NCBI GenBank assembly: GCA_965544035.1 | Contig: CBEULR010000003.1 | Span: 1-64,000 of the forward strand | DNA: 64,000 nt | Direction: 5' to 3' | Source: CBEULR01 sp965544035 | Lineage (GTDB): Bacteria > Bacillota > Desulfotomaculia > Desulfotomaculales > Desulforudaceae | In this document: piece by piece, positions 53,365-61,564 of the stretch | Position numbering within the stretch: the stretch's first letter is position 1 | How the letters are laid out: the number at the start of each line of letters is the position of its first letter | Notes under the pieces: generated by a model | The model's database searches: none | What the model was told of the DNA's origin: nothing | The model's input: the letters and a program-made list of their open reading frames with translations, nothing else | Made by a program: the position numbers and the translations under genes

Positions 53365-54612
53365 ATGGCACAGGCACAACCGGTACGGGTGGCGGTTATC
53401 GGCGGGGGCGCCGCCGGGATGATGGCCGCGCTGGCAGCGCGCCGGAGGGGAGCCGAAACGACCATTCTGGAAAAGAACCGGCGTGTGGGGCGAAAGCTGC
53501 TTGCCACCGGGAACGGGCGGTGCAACCTGACCAACACCGACCTGGAGATCAGCCGCTTTCACGGATGCCGCCCCAAGTTCGCCCACAGCGCGCTGTCGCA
53601 GTTCGACCAGCACCGGACGATCGCCTTCTTCGAAGAACTCGGCGTCGCCCACAAGGTGGAGGCCGGAGGCAAGGTCTTTCCGGTATCCAACCAGGCCTCC
53701 AGTGTGCTCGATGTGCTGCGCTTTGCACTGGAGCAGGACGGGGTGCGCACCCTGCTGGAATTCGACGTGCAATCCGTCACGCCGCACGGGAGCGGCTTTC
53801 GGATCCGCGCCGGCGACGGGCGGCAGTTCGAAGCAGACCGCGTGATTATCACCACCGGCGGCAAAGCCGCGCCGCAGCTCGGTTCCACAGGTGACGGTTA
53901 CCGGCTCGCCGAGGCGCTGGGGCACCGAATTGTGGAGCCCTTCCCGGCCCTGGTGCAGCTCCGCCTGAAGCACAATATCTTCAAACACCTGCGCGGAATC
54001 AAGTTCGAGGGCGCCGTGGAAATCATCGCGGACGGAAAAACACTGGACCGGGCCGTCGGGGAGATCCTGTTCACCGATTACGGAGTGTCCGGCCCGCCTG
54101 TTTTTGATGTCAGCCGGACGGCCGGGGCCCTGCTGCAGCAGGGGAAAACGGCCTGGCTGAAGCTGTCCCTGGTGGAAGATCTGTCACGCGAGGAACTGGA
54201 GCGGCTGCTGATCAGGCGCTTTCACGACCAGCCCCGCAAAACCCTGGCCTTCAGCTTCGTCGGGTTCCTGCCCAAGAGGTTGGGCGAGGTGGTTCTGAAG
54301 GAGGCCGGGATTGAGGACCAGCGGCGGATGGTGTCCACGCTGACGGCCGAAGAGCGGCAGCGGATCCTGGACATCCTGCAGGACTGGCGCTTCGAGGTGG
54401 CGGGCACAAACTCCTGGTCGGCCGCGCAGGTGACGGCCGGCGGCGTCGACGTACGCGACATCAACCCCAAAACAATGGAATCCAAACTGGTCCCCGGCCT
54501 GTACTTCGCGGGTGAAGTCCTGGACATCGACGGGGACTGCGGCGGGTTCAACCTGCAGTGGGCCTGGTCCTCGGGCTGGGTGGCCGGGCGCAGCGCAGCG
54601 GGCAACGCCTAA
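53365..54612 (+). CDS. HI0933-family flavoprotein (NAD(P)/FAD-dependent oxidoreductase)
   Basis: The 415-residue protein has the FAD dinucleotide fold VRVAVIGGGAAGMMAALAARRRGAE at residues ~7-31. The family marks NRRVGRKLLATGNGRCNLTN and a C-terminal VLDIDGDCGGFNLQWAWSSGWVAGR follow, and a family insertion domain lies in the middle (LPKRLGEVVLKEAG). The family includes BaiN-type bile-acid reductases. The substrate here is unknown. ATG 53365 follows AAGGAGGG. It stands alone and is followed by a terminator. Confidence 0.92.
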   Translation: MAQAQPVRVAVIGGGAAGMMAALAARRRGAETTILEKNRRVGRKLLATGNGRCNLTNTDLEISRFHGCRPKFAHSALSQFDQHRTIAFFEELGVAHKVEAGGKVFPVSNQASSVLDVLRFALEQDGVRTLLEFDVQSVTPHGSGFRIRAGDGRQFEADRVIITTGGKAAPQLGSTGDGYRLAEALGHRIVEPFPALVQLRLKHNIFKHLRGIKFEGAVEIIADGKTLDRAVGEILFTDYGVSGPPVFDVSRTAGALLQQGKTAWLKLSLVEDLSREELERLLIRRFHDQPRKTLAFSFVGFLPKRLGEVVLKEAGIEDQRRMVSTLTAEERQRILDILQDWRFEVAGTNSWSAAQVTAGGVDVRDINPKTMESKLVPGLYFAGEVLDIDGDCGGFNLQWAWSSGWVAGRSAAGNA

Positions 54613-54634
54613 CCCAGGCTCATTAAAAACAAAG

Positions 54635-54655
54635 AGCAGCGGGAATCCCGCTGCT
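54635..54655. terminator. Two-way terminator
   Basis: AGCAGCGGG and CCCGCTGCT form a perfect 9-bp stem with a three-base loop between two converging genes. On the plus strand it is followed by TTTAAT, on the minus strand by CTTTGTTTTT. Confidence 0.85.
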
Positions 54656-54680
54656 TTAATCATTGTTGTTGAGACGCCTC

Positions 54681-55523
54681 CTAGGGCAGGATTCTCCGGG
54701 CCCCGAGGTAGCGCGGTCCGTAGTACGAATCGCCGATTGAGGAGTAGATCACCCCGCCGCTGCGCGGCGAACTGGAGTGGATGAACTGGCCGTTGCCCAC
54801 GTAGATGCCCACGTGGCTCGCGCCCGCGGCATAGGTGCTGAAGAAAACCAGGTCCCCGGGTCTCAGTTCGGACTTGCTGACGGCGGTGCCCGCTTTAAAC
54901 TGATCGTAAGAAGTCCTGGGGATGCTGATCCCGAAGTGGCCGAAGACGTGGCTGGTGAATCCCGAACAGTCAAATCCGCCGGGGGCGCTGCCGCCCGAAC
55001 GGTAAGGAGTGCCGAGGTGTTTGCGCGCGTAATCCAGAAGCATCTGGGCGCGGTCGCCCGAACGGCTGACGGAGAACGCATCCTGACGAGGGGAAGGCAG
55101 GACGAGCTTCTGTCCGACAAAGAGCGCGTCACTGGTCAGGTTGTTCACCGACTTGAGATCGCCCACCTTAACACCGTACTCGGCAGCGATAGCCCACAAG
55201 GTGTCGCCATTCTTCACGATATACTCGGTGTCGGTCTGGTTCCCGGCCGGGGATGAATCTGTCGTGTCGGCCGATGAGACCGGGATGGAAAGGGTCTGCC
55301 CCGGATAGATCAGGATGGAGTCCAAACCGTTTGCGCTGATGATTGTATCCACTGTGGTTTGATGCTTACAGGCAATGGCCCAAAGGTTGTCGCCGGGCTT
55401 GACCACATATTGAATACTTGACGGGGAGGCAGCAGCGTCCTGAAGAGAAAAACCCCACATCAGCGCTGCGGCTGCGGGAACGGCCACGGCTTTGAGAAGC
55501 CGCGATTTAAACGATGCCAACAA
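54681..55523 (-). CDS. LysM-LysM-NlpC/P60 cell-wall hydrolase
   Basis: The 280-residue exported protein has a signal peptide (basic KSRLLK, then a helix VAVPAAAALMWGFSL, cleavage near AAA-S). Two LysM peptidoglycan-binding domains follow: YVVKPGDNLWAIACKHQTTVDTIISANGL and YIVKNGDTLWAIAAEYGVKVGDL. The catalytic NlpC/P60 domain has the Cys in GGFDCSGFTSHVF (~190), the His in GASHVGIYVG (~240) and a polar residue after it. The layout is typical of D,L-endopeptidases active in wall turnover or spore formation. The TTG start at 55523 has a weak ribosome site. Confidence 0.92.
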   Translation of the reverse strand: MLASFKSRLLKAVAVPAAAALMWGFSLQDAAASPSSIQYVVKPGDNLWAIACKHQTTVDTIISANGLDSILIYPGQTLSIPVSSADTTDSSPAGNQTDTEYIVKNGDTLWAIAAEYGVKVGDLKSVNNLTSDALFVGQKLVLPSPRQDAFSVSRSGDRAQMLLDYARKHLGTPYRSGGSAPGGFDCSGFTSHVFGHFGISIPRTSYDQFKAGTAVSKSELRPGDLVFFSTYAAGASHVGIYVGNGQFIHSSSPRSGGVIYSSIGDSYYGPRYLGARRILP

Positions 55524-55632
55524 ACTCCAACGCCTCCATGTAATACTCTATGCACTACGTTCGCCACAGTTTACCAAAATCCTGCACGCAAATCGACCCG
55601 GAACAAAAAACTTTGTCTCATGGAGGCCCCAT

Positions 55633-56442
55633 CTACCTGATCGGTTGGAATACAGGGCGCCGCTGCCGGAAAGTGGTCACATATTTGAAGCCGGCCTGCT
55701 TCAGAATCTCATAGCCCAAATCGAACTTCAACCCCACCTGCCGGCCGAAGTGGGCATCCGATCCGACGGTGATGATCTCACCGCCCAGCCGCCGGTAAAT
55801 CTTCACCATTTCCGGCTCGGGCAGGGTATAGCCGGGTGCCGTCCGGTAGCCCGACATATTCAGTTCGATCCCCCTCCCCGTTTCGATCAGCCGCCGGAAA
55901 ATCGCCTCAATGATGTCGGTGCAGTCCGCCCAGTTGACGTCGTTCCGGTCCGCATCCAGAAAATGCAGGTATCTTTTGAAGAGGTCGAGGTGTCCCAGCA
56001 CATTGAACTCCGTGTAGTCGCACACACAGCGGTACACCGTTTCCAGGTAGACGCGCGCCGCCTCATCCACAGTGCGGCCTTTGAAGAAATCTCCGTTGTC
56101 CAGGTCGTCATCCCCGACGATGTGCACCGACCCGATCAGAAAATCAAACGGGTAGGACCGGACGAACTCCCTGTTTCGGGCATGGCTTTCGGCGTGCATC
56201 CCAATTTCCACGGCGCGAACGACAGCCGGCCGTCCTCCGAACAGCCGCTCACACGCGGCCGCTTCCCGCTCGTACTCGTCGGGGTCGAATTCCCATTTCA
56301 GCGGGCTTCCGGGGTAAACATAGTCCACATGGTCCGTGAAAGCGATTTCGGCGATACCGAGTTCGGCCGCCCGGGTGCAGGCCTCGGCCATCGTCATTCT
56401 CCCATCGGCTGAAAACCTGGTATGTACGTGATAGTCGAACAT
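55633..56442 (-). CDS. PHP-domain phosphatase (histidinol-phosphatase-like)
   Basis: The 269-residue protein starts with the metal motif MFDYHVHTRFSADG and has IAFTDHVDY, EIGMHAE, GSVHIVGDDD and a C-terminal VGSDAHFGRQVG. These are the ligands of a trinuclear PHP active site. The family includes HisK-type histidinol-phosphatases. No other his gene is nearby, so the substrate is not certain. A GGTGCTG sequence lies before the ATG, and it is not clearly in an operon. Confidence 0.88.
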   Translation of the reverse strand: MFDYHVHTRFSADGRMTMAEACTRAAELGIAEIAFTDHVDYVYPGSPLKWEFDPDEYEREAAACERLFGGRPAVVRAVEIGMHAESHARNREFVRSYPFDFLIGSVHIVGDDDLDNGDFFKGRTVDEAARVYLETVYRCVCDYTEFNVLGHLDLFKRYLHFLDADRNDVNWADCTDIIEAIFRRLIETGRGIELNMSGYRTAPGYTLPEPEMVKIYRRLGGEIITVGSDAHFGRQVGLKFDLGYEILKQAGFKYVTTFRQRRPVFQPIR

Positions 56443-56587
56443 CTACAGCACCTCTGATGGACTATTCGCGGTTCGCACCGCCAAACTCCTCCCGGGTACC
56501 CGAAAAAACAGCGTTCCCGGCGTACATTAGAAACACGCCTCTGCGGAACGATAACTCAGACAATGTCTGGGGGGAGGCACATCAATC

Positions 56588-58294
56588 TTGACCAAGGATA
56601 AACTACGGATCGTCATCATCGGCGGCGTGGCCACCGGGCCGAAAGCTGCCGCCCGGGCCCGGCGCATCAAGCCGGATGCCGAGATCACACTGGTGGACAG
56701 CGGGCGCCTGCTGTCTTACGGCGCCTGCGGCATGCCCTTTTATCTGGAGGGGCACGTCAAGGACTTGAACGAGCTCTTGAGCACGGCCTACGGTGTGACG
56801 AGGGATGAAAAGTTTTTCCTGCGCGAGAAGGGCATCAAGGTCCTGACCCGCACCAAGGCCACCGCGATTGACCGCAAACAAAAGACGGTGGCGCTGTCCA
56901 ATCTGGAAACCGGCGAGGAATTCACCATCCCCTACGATAAACTGGTTCTGGCCACCGGTGCACGCCCCTTCACTCCGCCGATCGAGGGAATGGAACTGAA
57001 CGGGGTGTACCGCCTGCACCACCCCGACGATGCGCGCAAAATCATGGATAACATCGACAGATTTGAAGACGTGGTGATCATCGGTGGAGGGTTCATCGGA
57101 ATGGAGGTCGCCGGGGCCTTCAGCAACCGGCACCTGTTTGTTTCCGTGGTTGAACTGCAGAACCAGATACTCCCGCGGGTTCTCGACGCGGATATCGAAG
57201 CCATCCTGCGGAGGCGCCTGGAAACCAAGGGCATGGAATTCTACCTCGGTCAGAAGGTGCTGCGGTTTGAGGGCGGTAAAGACGGGAATCTGGAGCGTGT
57301 GGTTACCGACAAGACGGCGATTGAGGCTTCGGCCGCCATCATCGCCGTGGGCGTGCGGCCCAACGTGGACCTGGCGCGCGAGGCCGGACTGGAGATCGGT
57401 TCGACCGGGGCGATCGCGGTCAACGAGTACCTGCAGACCAGCGACCCGGACATCTACGCCGCCGGTGACTGCGTCGAGACCAGGCACATCCTGACCGGGC
57501 GGCCCATATACCTCCCGCTGGCCTCGACCGCCAACCGCATGGGGCGGGTTGTCGGCGACAACATCACCGGACGCCGCTCCCGCTTTGAGGGTGTGCTGGC
57601 CACGGCCGTGCTGCAGATTATGGACTGGAACGTGGGCCGGACCGGTCTGGGTGAGGAAGAAGCCCGGTCCCTCGGCTATGACGCCGTCACTTCGGTCACG
57701 CCCGCGCACGACCGCAGCCACTTCCACCCCGAGCACGGATTGGTGATTATCAAGATGATCATGGATGCCAAAACACGGAAAGTCCTGGGCGTCCAGGCCG
57801 TCGGCCCCGGTGACGCCGACAAGCGGATCGACGTTTCCGCCACCGCCCTTAATTTTGGAGCCACGATCGACGACTTTGCGGAACTGGATCTGGGTTATGC
57901 GCCGCCCTACAGCACGGCCATCGATCCGCTGCAGCACACGGCGAATACCCTGCGAAACAAGGCTGAAGGCATGTCGCGCGCCATCACGCCGCAGGATCTG
58001 AAGGAACGGCTGGAAAAAGGCGAGGAACTGGTGATCCTCGACGTGCGGACGGAACGTGAATTCAAATACAAGAAATTCCACGGCGGCGCGATGACGATAC
58101 CGGTCGCCCTCTCCGACCTCCGCGAAAAGCTGCGGGAAATTCCGCGGGACAAAGAGGTTGTGGTACTCTGTGAATCAGGCGTGCGCAGCTACGAAGCCCT
58201 GCGCACACTGCAGGGCGCCGGTTTCACCAACGTCGAATTCCTCGAAGGCGGACTGCAGGCCTGGCCCTACGGCCCCGCCGGCCTCATGTCCTGA
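56588..58294 (+). CDS. CoA-disulfide-reductase-like enzyme fused to rhodanese
   Basis: The 568-residue protein has a pyridine nucleotide-disulfide oxidoreductase body: FAD site IVIIGGVATGPKAAARARR, single active cysteine in SYGACGMPFYL (~residue 46), NAD site VVIIGGGFIGMEVAGAF, then IYAAGDCVET. A C-terminal rhodanese domain (~465-560, catalytic Cys in VVLCESGVRSYEAL) is fused to it. Relatives reduce CoA-disulfide, CoA-persulfide, or polysulfide with NAD(P)H. The rhodanese fusion suggests a sulfane-sulfur substrate. TTG 56588 follows GGGGGAGG. It stands alone. Confidence 0.93.
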   Translation: MTKDKLRIVIIGGVATGPKAAARARRIKPDAEITLVDSGRLLSYGACGMPFYLEGHVKDLNELLSTAYGVTRDEKFFLREKGIKVLTRTKATAIDRKQKTVALSNLETGEEFTIPYDKLVLATGARPFTPPIEGMELNGVYRLHHPDDARKIMDNIDRFEDVVIIGGGFIGMEVAGAFSNRHLFVSVVELQNQILPRVLDADIEAILRRRLETKGMEFYLGQKVLRFEGGKDGNLERVVTDKTAIEASAAIIAVGVRPNVDLAREAGLEIGSTGAIAVNEYLQTSDPDIYAAGDCVETRHILTGRPIYLPLASTANRMGRVVGDNITGRRSRFEGVLATAVLQIMDWNVGRTGLGEEEARSLGYDAVTSVTPAHDRSHFHPEHGLVIIKMIMDAKTRKVLGVQAVGPGDADKRIDVSATALNFGATIDDFAELDLGYAPPYSTAIDPLQHTANTLRNKAEGMSRAITPQDLKERLEKGEELVILDVRTEREFKYKKFHGGAMTIPVALSDLREKLREIPRDKEVVVLCESGVRSYEALRTLQGAGFTNVEFLEGGLQAWPYGPAGLMS

Positions 58295-58648
58295 GCTGAC
58301 GGGGTGGGACCGTTCTCCCCACAAGTTTTTTGAAGACCAAAGCCTCAACGCCGGCCGGCATCACTGCGGCCGGGACCGGGGCATCCCAACTCGTTAATCA
58401 ACTGCGGTACCGGTTCAAAGCGGTTTATACAGCATCAACCAGTCTGAGGGGCAGCATCCTGCGCGGCGCAATAAATGGCGGCAGGCAGGCCGGCCGCCCC
58501 TTTCCCCATTGGTTATAACCCCGGTATATGGTGCAATGACGCCCATTTCGGCCGGAGACAGGGTGAAACACAATAATTAGGTCGTTAACGACTTGTCTGG
58601 AGGAAATGAAGTGGGGTAAAATCGGACCAGTGGACTGAGGTGTTTGTC
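58295..58648. other. Spacer without a recognised gene
   Basis: About 350 bases lie between the rhodanese fusion and the 7TM sensor gene. A 62-codon frame at 58330-58518 starts without a ribosome site and has low coding character. No hairpin with a T run or riboswitch core was recognised. The sequence becomes AT-richer toward the following gene. Confidence 0.5.
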
Positions 58649-60187
58649 TTGAAAATCCTGCTTAGCCTTTATCTGTTTTCCGCAGTTATACTAACCCAGT
58701 TTTCTGCCGCCTACGTTTTCTCAAAAGCCAGGACCAACTACCGAAGGGCATTCTCCCTCTTGGCTTTGTGTATCAGTATTTATTTATTTGGCTACTTAAT
58801 GATTCTGAACAGCAGCAGTCTGCAAGAAATGGTTTTTTGGAATCAGGTTCAATACTTGGGCCTGCCATTTATCTCTGTGCTATGGCTGATAGTGGCTCTC
58901 CTGTACACCAAAACCATCCATAACCCAAAAAGCTGGATGATAGTGCTGCTCTTTTTTGTGCCTGCGGTTACTTTCTTAGTGCGACTCACCAATCCTTGGC
59001 ACCATTTATTCTATAAGAATTGGGAAGTAAGAGAGTCTTTCGGGTTGTTATCCTTGTACATGGAACGGGGTGGCTGGTACTATGTTAACATTTCCTATGT
59101 CATACTGTGTTTGCTGCTGACCATTATCATCTACTACTCAGGATACCTCAAGAATCAGGCCGGCTACACCAGGCCCCAATTCCTGGTTTTCTTTTTTGCT
59201 TCCCTGCTTCCTTTCATCGGAGTTGTGCTGATAGTTGTTGGCTACCAAGCGCGGAGCATTGATTACACTGCCTTGATCATGCCCGTTTCCTTCCTTATCA
59301 TTAGCTATGGTATCTTCAAATATGACTTTCTGGAAACTAAGACCCAGGCTCGGGAAACTGTCTTTGAAAACAGCTCCGCCGGCATGGTCATACTGGAACC
59401 GGGGCTAAGGATTATCGATTATAACAAGGCGGCTCAAGAGTTTTTTGGAGCACTGAAAGTCTCATTAGGCAATTACCCCATAGACCGTATTCTCGACCGG
59501 AAACCGGAATTGCTCGAAATCTTCAAAAGCAGGTCCAACCGGGATTTTTCGGTGATGATCGATGGAGAAAAGCGCTTTTATGAAATTGACTCGGTGCCGC
59601 TGGGTAATCCCGATGACAACAACGTGAGGATGCTAACGTCGATCCGCGATATCACGGCCCAAAAAAAGGTGCAGGAGGAACTTAAGCTTCTAGCTACCAC
59701 AGATTCCCTGAGCGGCCTGTACAATCGCGCAGAATTCATGAGGTTGGCCAACGAGGGATTTGCCCGGGCCAAACATCGTAACGAGCAGTTATCTGTTTTG
59801 ATGATGGATCTGGATCGTTTTAAAGCCATCAATGATACCTTTGGACACGCGGCGGGAGATGAAGTGATTCGTGAAATAGGAAAGATCATTAGAACCAGTT
59901 TCCGCAAGACCGATATTGCCGGGCGGTTGGGGGGAGATGAATTCGCCGTGGTCTTAGTCAATGCCACTTTGAATGAGGCCATTTCGGTTGCGGAGCAATT
60001 CGTGGAGACTGCGGCCAAGACAAGAGTGATTTACGGGAAGCAGCAAATTTCGTTCACGGTGAGCATTGGGGTGGCGTCAGCCTCTGGTGCGGCGGATAAT
60101 AACAACAGTATTGAAGATATTTTAAAACAGGCTGATGATGCCCTATACAAGGCGAAAGCGAAAGGGCGGAATTGTATCGCGGTCTGA
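58649..60187 (+). CDS. 7TM-PAS-GGDEF diguanylate cyclase
   Basis: From TTG 58649 (GAGGTG site seven bases upstream) the product has 512 residues. It has seven membrane helices of the histidine-kinase N-terminal 7TM type (~1-225), a PAS domain (~235-340) with AGMVILEPGLRIIDYNKAAQEFF, and a GGDEF domain (~355-512) with the active loop GRLGGDEFAVVL and MDLDRFKAINDTFGHAAGD. It should be an active cyclase. GTG 58640 is an alternative start. The gene is clearly AT-richer than its neighbours, which fits recent transfer. It precedes the RlmL-like gene by 26 bases. Confidence 0.9.
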   Translation: MKILLSLYLFSAVILTQFSAAYVFSKARTNYRRAFSLLALCISIYLFGYLMILNSSSLQEMVFWNQVQYLGLPFISVLWLIVALLYTKTIHNPKSWMIVLLFFVPAVTFLVRLTNPWHHLFYKNWEVRESFGLLSLYMERGGWYYVNISYVILCLLLTIIIYYSGYLKNQAGYTRPQFLVFFFASLLPFIGVVLIVVGYQARSIDYTALIMPVSFLIISYGIFKYDFLETKTQARETVFENSSAGMVILEPGLRIIDYNKAAQEFFGALKVSLGNYPIDRILDRKPELLEIFKSRSNRDFSVMIDGEKRFYEIDSVPLGNPDDNNVRMLTSIRDITAQKKVQEELKLLATTDSLSGLYNRAEFMRLANEGFARAKHRNEQLSVLMMDLDRFKAINDTFGHAAGDEVIREIGKIIRTSFRKTDIAGRLGGDEFAVVLVNATLNEAISVAEQFVETAAKTRVIYGKQQISFTVSIGVASASGAADNNNSIEDILKQADDALYKAKAKGRNCIAV

Positions 60188-60213
60188 GAGCGACAGGAGG
60201 ATCGGCGCACCAT

Positions 60214-61365
60214 ATGAACCGGATCGAACTGATCGCCACCGCCACCTTCGGGCTGGAAGCGGTGGTCGCCCGCGAGGTGAAACAGCTCGGGTACGAAGAT
60301 GTAACCGTGGAGAACGGGCGGGTCACCTTCAGCGCCGATCTGACGGCGATCTGCCGCGCCAACCTGTGGCTGCGTACCGCCGACCGGGTGCTGCTGAAGA
60401 TGGGCTCGTTCACGGCACGCACTTTCGACGAACTCTTCGAGCAGACCAAGGCCCTGCCGTGGGACGAATGGATCCCGGCCGACGCCGAGTTCCCGGTACA
60501 GGGGAAGTCGGTCAAATCCCGGCTCTTCAGCGTGCCGCACTGCCAGGGCATCGTCAAAAAGGCGATCGTCGAAAAGCTGAAACAGCGCTACCGCCGTTCA
60601 TGGTTCGAGGAAACCGGCCCCCGCTACGCCGTCGAGGTCGCCCTGCTCAAGGACGAGGCCACGCTGACCATCGATACCAGCGGTGCCGGACTGCACAAGC
60701 GCGGCTACCGCAGTCTGGCGAGCCCCGCGCCGATCAAGGAAACGCTGGCCGCCGCACTGGTCCAGCTCAGCTACTGGCGTCCGGAACGCCCCTTCATCGA
60801 TCCGCTCTGCGGGTCGGGCACGATCCCCATTGAGGCGGCCCTGATCGGGCTGAACATCGCTCCCGGGCTCGGCCGTGAGTTTGCCGCCGAACACTGGCCG
60901 GTGATTCCGTCCGGTCTCTGGAAGCAGGTGCGGGCCGAGGCCCGCCGCCTGATCGCCTATGACCGTGAGCTGAACATCACCGGTTCGGACATCGACGGCG
61001 ACGTCCTGAGCCTGGCCCGCTACCACGCCGAACAGGCCGGCGTGGACGATCAGATCGTCTTCCAAAGGCTTCCCCTGTCCGACCTCTCCTCCCCTTTTCA
61101 GTACGGATGCATCATCTGCAACCCGCCTTACGGCGCACGGCTGGGCGAGGAACAGGCCCTGGAGAGCTTGTACCGCGAGATGGGTGCGGTTTTCAGAAGA
61201 CTGGACACCTGGTCGTTCTATGTGATCACCTCGCACCGCGACTTCGAACGCCTCTTCGGCCGACGGGCCGACCGGAAACGGAAGCTGTACAACGGACGCA
61301 TCGAGTGCCAGTACTACCAGTTCCACGGTCCCCGACCGCCACGCCCCGGTGTTGTCGAAACCTGA
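60214..61365 (+). CDS. RlmL/YpsC-like THUMP RNA methyltransferase
   Basis: The 383-residue protein has an N-terminal THUMP RNA-binding domain (ELIATATFGLEAVVAREVKQLGY, CQGIVKKAIVEKLKQRY). The SAM-dependent methyltransferase core has PFIDPLCGSGTIPIEAALIG, GSDIDGDVLSLARYHAEQAG and the catalytic NPPY (CNPPYGARLGE). In E. coli the counterpart methylates G2445 of 23S rRNA. The Gram-positive relative is YpsC. The start ATG 60214 was chosen for its AGGAGG upstream. It is not clearly operonic with the preceding cyclase. Confidence 0.93.
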   Translation: MNRIELIATATFGLEAVVAREVKQLGYEDVTVENGRVTFSADLTAICRANLWLRTADRVLLKMGSFTARTFDELFEQTKALPWDEWIPADAEFPVQGKSVKSRLFSVPHCQGIVKKAIVEKLKQRYRRSWFEETGPRYAVEVALLKDEATLTIDTSGAGLHKRGYRSLASPAPIKETLAAALVQLSYWRPERPFIDPLCGSGTIPIEAALIGLNIAPGLGREFAAEHWPVIPSGLWKQVRAEARRLIAYDRELNITGSDIDGDVLSLARYHAEQAGVDDQIVFQRLPLSDLSSPFQYGCIICNPPYGARLGEEQALESLYREMGAVFRRLDTWSFYVITSHRDFERLFGRRADRKRKLYNGRIECQYYQFHGPRPPRPGVVET

Positions 61366-61502
61366 CCACCCCCCGCACGCACATCTCCCAAAAAACTTGA
61401 AGACTTTTTACCGCCCCCAATCACCACCGGAAATATCCAACCTTACCAACCGTACCCCATGGCACGATATGTCATAGAGTGACTATTTCTCCTCCAAGAG
61501 GA

Positions 61503-61557
61503 AGTCCCTCCATGTCAGAGAATAGTACACAAGGAATACCGTGCTAATGGAGGGACT
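61503..61557 (+). promoter_or_regulatory. Hairpin hiding the ribosome site of the 61565 gene
   Basis: AGTCCCTCCAT (61503-61513) is the exact complement of ATGGAGGGACT (61547-61557), which contains the GGAGGG ribosome site of the next gene. An 11-bp stem would block ribosome binding unless it is opened. Confidence 0.55.
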
Positions 61558-61564
61558 GTTGGTG

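Noticed and set aside
58330..58518. 62-codon frame after the rhodanese fusion gene
   Set aside because: No ribosome site, and the composition resembles random GC-rich sequence.
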